In this document: piece by piece, positions 62,195 through 64,000 of the stretch | Numbering within the stretch: position 1 is the stretch's first letter | Layout of the letters: each line of letters opens with the position of its first letter | Assembly (NCBI GenBank): GCA_963727075.1 | Contig: CAVSET010000001.1 | Coordinates: 682,001-746,000, forward strand | Direction of reading: 5' to 3' | Origin: Bog-756 sp963727075 | GTDB lineage: Bacteria; Actinomycetota; Acidimicrobiia; Acidimicrobiales; RAAP-2 | DNA: 64,000 nucleotides | Position numbers and translations under genes: made by a program | Notes under the pieces: generated by a model | Told to the model about the DNA's origin: nothing | Seen by the model: only the letters and a program-made list of their open reading frames with translations | Database searches by the model: none

Positions 62195-62755
62195 GTGGCC
62201 GACAGCGGCCCGGCGCGGGCGGCCAACCTGCTCGGCGCCCTGGCTCTGGCGGTGACCGACCGCTGCGTGCACGCCGCGGGCGAGGCCAGCGGGCACGCCG
62301 AATCCGACGCCGTCGCGCTCTCCGCCCTCGACCAGTTCCTCGGCGGCACCTCGATCGACCGGCTGGCGTCGGTGGTCGGGCTCAGCCAGTCGGGGGCGGT
62401 GCGCCTCGTCAACCGGCTGGAACTCGAAGGGCTCCTGCAGCGGGGCCCCGGTCTCGATGGACGGGTCACCTCGGTCTTGCCGACACCCGCGGGCCGGCGG
62501 GCGGCGAGACGCATCGAGGCCACCCGGCTCCGCTTGCTGGCGGAGGCGCTCGAGCCGCTCGACCCAACCGAGCAGGCTGCGTTGGCCGCGCTGGCCGGGA
62601 AGGTCCTCGTCGGCATGATGCGGGAGCCCGGTGCCACCCGGTGGACGTGCCGGTTGTGCGATCTCGCCGCCTGCGGGCGCCGCTCGGGCCACTGCCCGGT
62701 CGAACAGGCGGCACGTGCTCGCTACGGGGAGCCCCCGGACCCGCCGAGCGAGTGA
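62195..62755 (+). CDS. MarR-family transcriptional regulator with C-terminal four-cysteine motif
   Basis: A 186-residue winged-helix repressor. The GTG at 62195 follows the DUF3224 stop by 2 bp. The DNA-binding helices are SIDRLASVVGLSQSGAVRLV, then NRLELEGLLQRGPGLDGRVT, the wing and the dimer helix. The C-terminus has WTCRLCDLAACGRRSGHCPV, a C-x2-C-x4-C-x6-C arrangement that could bind zinc or an iron-sulfur cluster or sense thiol oxidation. It is likely to bind the palindrome at 61760-61778 and repress its own operon. Confidence 0.9.
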   Translation: MADSGPARAANLLGALALAVTDRCVHAAGEASGHAESDAVALSALDQFLGGTSIDRLASVVGLSQSGAVRLVNRLELEGLLQRGPGLDGRVTSVLPTPAGRRAARRIEATRLRLLAEALEPLDPTEQAALAALAGKVLVGMMREPGATRWTCRLCDLAACGRRSGHCPVEQAARARYGEPPDPPSE

Positions 62756-62891
62756 CCGGTCCGTGACACCGGTCGCCAGCGTTGCTAGCAATGGAGCATG
62801 CAGTGCGGTACCCAAGCGAACATGTGTTGGCGGCGTCCTCCGGTGCGACATCTGCGCATGAACAGGCCGGTCCGGGTTGACCGATCGGTTC

Positions 62892-64000
62892 ATGCGACTT
62901 AGCCGACGTCGACCCCGCCGGCGACCGCTGGGGCTGGGCGGCACCGCCCTGCTCGTGGCGGCGGCCGCTCTGGCCGGCTGCTCGGGATCGAGCCCGGGCA
63001 CGTCGTCCTCGAGCTCGAAAGGACCGAAGACCTCGCCGAGCGCCACTCAGGTCATCAAGGTGGGGAGCATCGCCACCCGCACGGGCGTGGGGGCCAGCGA
63101 CTTCGTCTCATTCATCCCGGGGATGCAGGCCTACTTCGACATGGTGAACGCCCAGGGAGGCGTCAACGGACATACGTTCCAGCTCGCCTACGACCTCGAC
63201 GACGGTGGCAATCCGTCCACCTTCGCCCAGCTGGCCCACACCCTCATCCAGCAGGACAGTGCGTTCGCCGCGTTCATCTCCACGTTCTGGTTCTCGCCCA
63301 ATCTGTTCGTGTCCACCGGGATACCCACCTACGGCTACAACGTGAGCGGCAATTGGGCGGGGTCGGGCAATCTGTTCGCAGCGGGCGGGTCCATCCAGGA
63401 CTACCACGCCCTGGCCGCGCCGGTGGCCTACGTGATCAAACAGACCCACGCCACGTCAGTGGCCATCGTCAGCTACGGGCCAGGGATCCCCGCCTCCTAC
63501 CCCGCCTGTAAGACGGCGGCCGACGACCTGACAGCAGGCGGAATCACGGTGAGCTACCTCGACCTGGCCGCGTCGCTCGGCGGGGACTACACCGCACCCG
63601 CGCAGCAGATCCTCAGTCACCGATCTGACTTCCTCCTCACCTGCATCCAGGACTCCGACAACGTCTCGCTGGCCCGGGCCATGCAGCAGTATGGGGTGCA
63701 CGTCCACCAACTGTGGCTGAGCGGCTACAACCAGGCCTTGCTCGACCAGTACCACAGCCTGATGCAGGGGGTCTACGTGGACGCCAACGGCTTCGTCCCG
63801 TTCTCCGCCCCCGCCTCGTTCCCGGGCGTCTACCCCGGCATGGAGCACTACCTGGCGGCCATGAAGAAGTACGAGCCCAACGACGTCACCAACCAACTGG
63901 CCATGCAGGGCTGGCAGTCCGCCGCCCTGCTCGCCGCCGGGGTGGCGCGGGCCGGCACGAACCTGACCCAGCAGAACGTCATCCGGCAGACCAACGGGAT
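62892..64000 (+). CDS. Branched-chain amino-acid-type ABC transporter substrate-binding lipoprotein (partial, runs off the end)
   Basis: The frame opens at ATG 62892 and is uninterrupted to the last base. It begins MRLSRRRPRRRPLGLGGTAL, then LVAAAALAGCSGSSPG, a lipoprotein signal with Cys at residue 30. The mature part is a type I periplasmic-binding protein (Peripla_BP_6 type): VIKVGSIATRTGVGASDFVS, FIPGMQAYFDMVNAQGGVNG with the classic Gly-Gly-x-Asn-Gly, TFQLAYDLDDGGNPSTFAQL and AHTLIQQDSAFAAFIST, and later HRSDFLLTCIQDSDNVSLAR. About 370 codons are present of an expected 400 to 450. Ligand unknown. Confidence 0.85.
   Translation, partial: MRLSRRRPRRRPLGLGGTALLVAAAALAGCSGSSPGTSSSSSKGPKTSPSATQVIKVGSIATRTGVGASDFVSFIPGMQAYFDMVNAQGGVNGHTFQLAYDLDDGGNPSTFAQLAHTLIQQDSAFAAFISTFWFSPNLFVSTGIPTYGYNVSGNWAGSGNLFAAGGSIQDYHALAAPVAYVIKQTHATSVAIVSYGPGIPASYPACKTAADDLTAGGITVSYLDLAASLGGDYTAPAQQILSHRSDFLLTCIQDSDNVSLARAMQQYGVHVHQLWLSGYNQALLDQYHSLMQGVYVDANGFVPFSAPASFPGVYPGMEHYLAAMKKYEPNDVTNQLAMQGWQSAALLAAGVARAGTNLTQQNVIRQTNG

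Overview
The window reads as a chromosomal segment of a high-GC (about 70%) actinobacterium, most likely an uncultured member of Acidimicrobiia or a relative. The evidence is a gene that looks like a mycothiol-dependent formaldehyde dehydrogenase, a MarP-type membrane serine protease, the gene order FAD oxidoreductase / DUF1365 / cyclopropane-fatty-acid synthase known from Mycobacterium, many GTG and TTG starts with 4-bp stop/start overlaps, and secreted proteins carrying the GYWLVASDGGIF repeat. This placement is inference. No rRNA, tRNA or CRISPR array was seen.

Layout. 1-8.0 kb is a light or oxidative-stress style lipid cluster. Two operons diverge from one AT-rich palindromic promoter: CFA synthase, DUF1365 protein and FAD oxidoreductase on the minus strand; SRPBCC protein, SDR, DUF2867 epimerase-like protein and photolyase on the plus strand. 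8.0-16.4 kb holds two secreted proteins that share six-unit 42-residue repeats, an intact IS3-family element with a 3-bp target duplication, a GNAT acetyltransferase and a secreted phosphoesterase. 16.5-24.7 kb is housekeeping and envelope: DMT transporter, MBL hydrolase, GH15 trehalase/glucoamylase with a histone-like tail, MarP, RDD protein and a lipoprotein. 24.8-27.9 kb is a three-gene unit with a beta-class DNA methyltransferase fused to a nuclease-like domain, a second nuclease-like protein and a small SAM methyltransferase; it is the best candidate here for an undescribed system.

28-53 kb is mainly catabolic: PLP decarboxylase, NAD formate dehydrogenase, S-(hydroxymethyl)mycothiol dehydrogenase, acyl-CoA dehydrogenases, SDRs, a diiron protein, an enoyl-CoA hydratase-like protein, an acyl-CoA synthetase, esterases, patatin and a phosphotriesterase. 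A divergent TetR/hydrolase pair lies at 34.8 kb, and an exporter with a hairpin/terminator leader at 37.2 kb. 52.7-64 kb is envelope and transport: phosphodiester glycosidase plus DedA, a NarL remnant, a VOC protein, a double-propeller lipoprotein, a lipoprotein/ABC exporter operon, a MarR-DUF3224 pair with a visible operator, and the start of a branched-chain amino-acid-type solute-binding protein that runs off the end.

A caution governs the whole annotation. About seventeen genes are interrupted by small frameshifts, concentrated in 1-9.7 kb and 47.6-50.3 kb, while 11.8-28 kb is clean. The broken genes keep family sequence on both sides of each shift, so sequencing or assembly indels are more likely than real decay. 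For these genes the spans are given and the protein must be read across frames.
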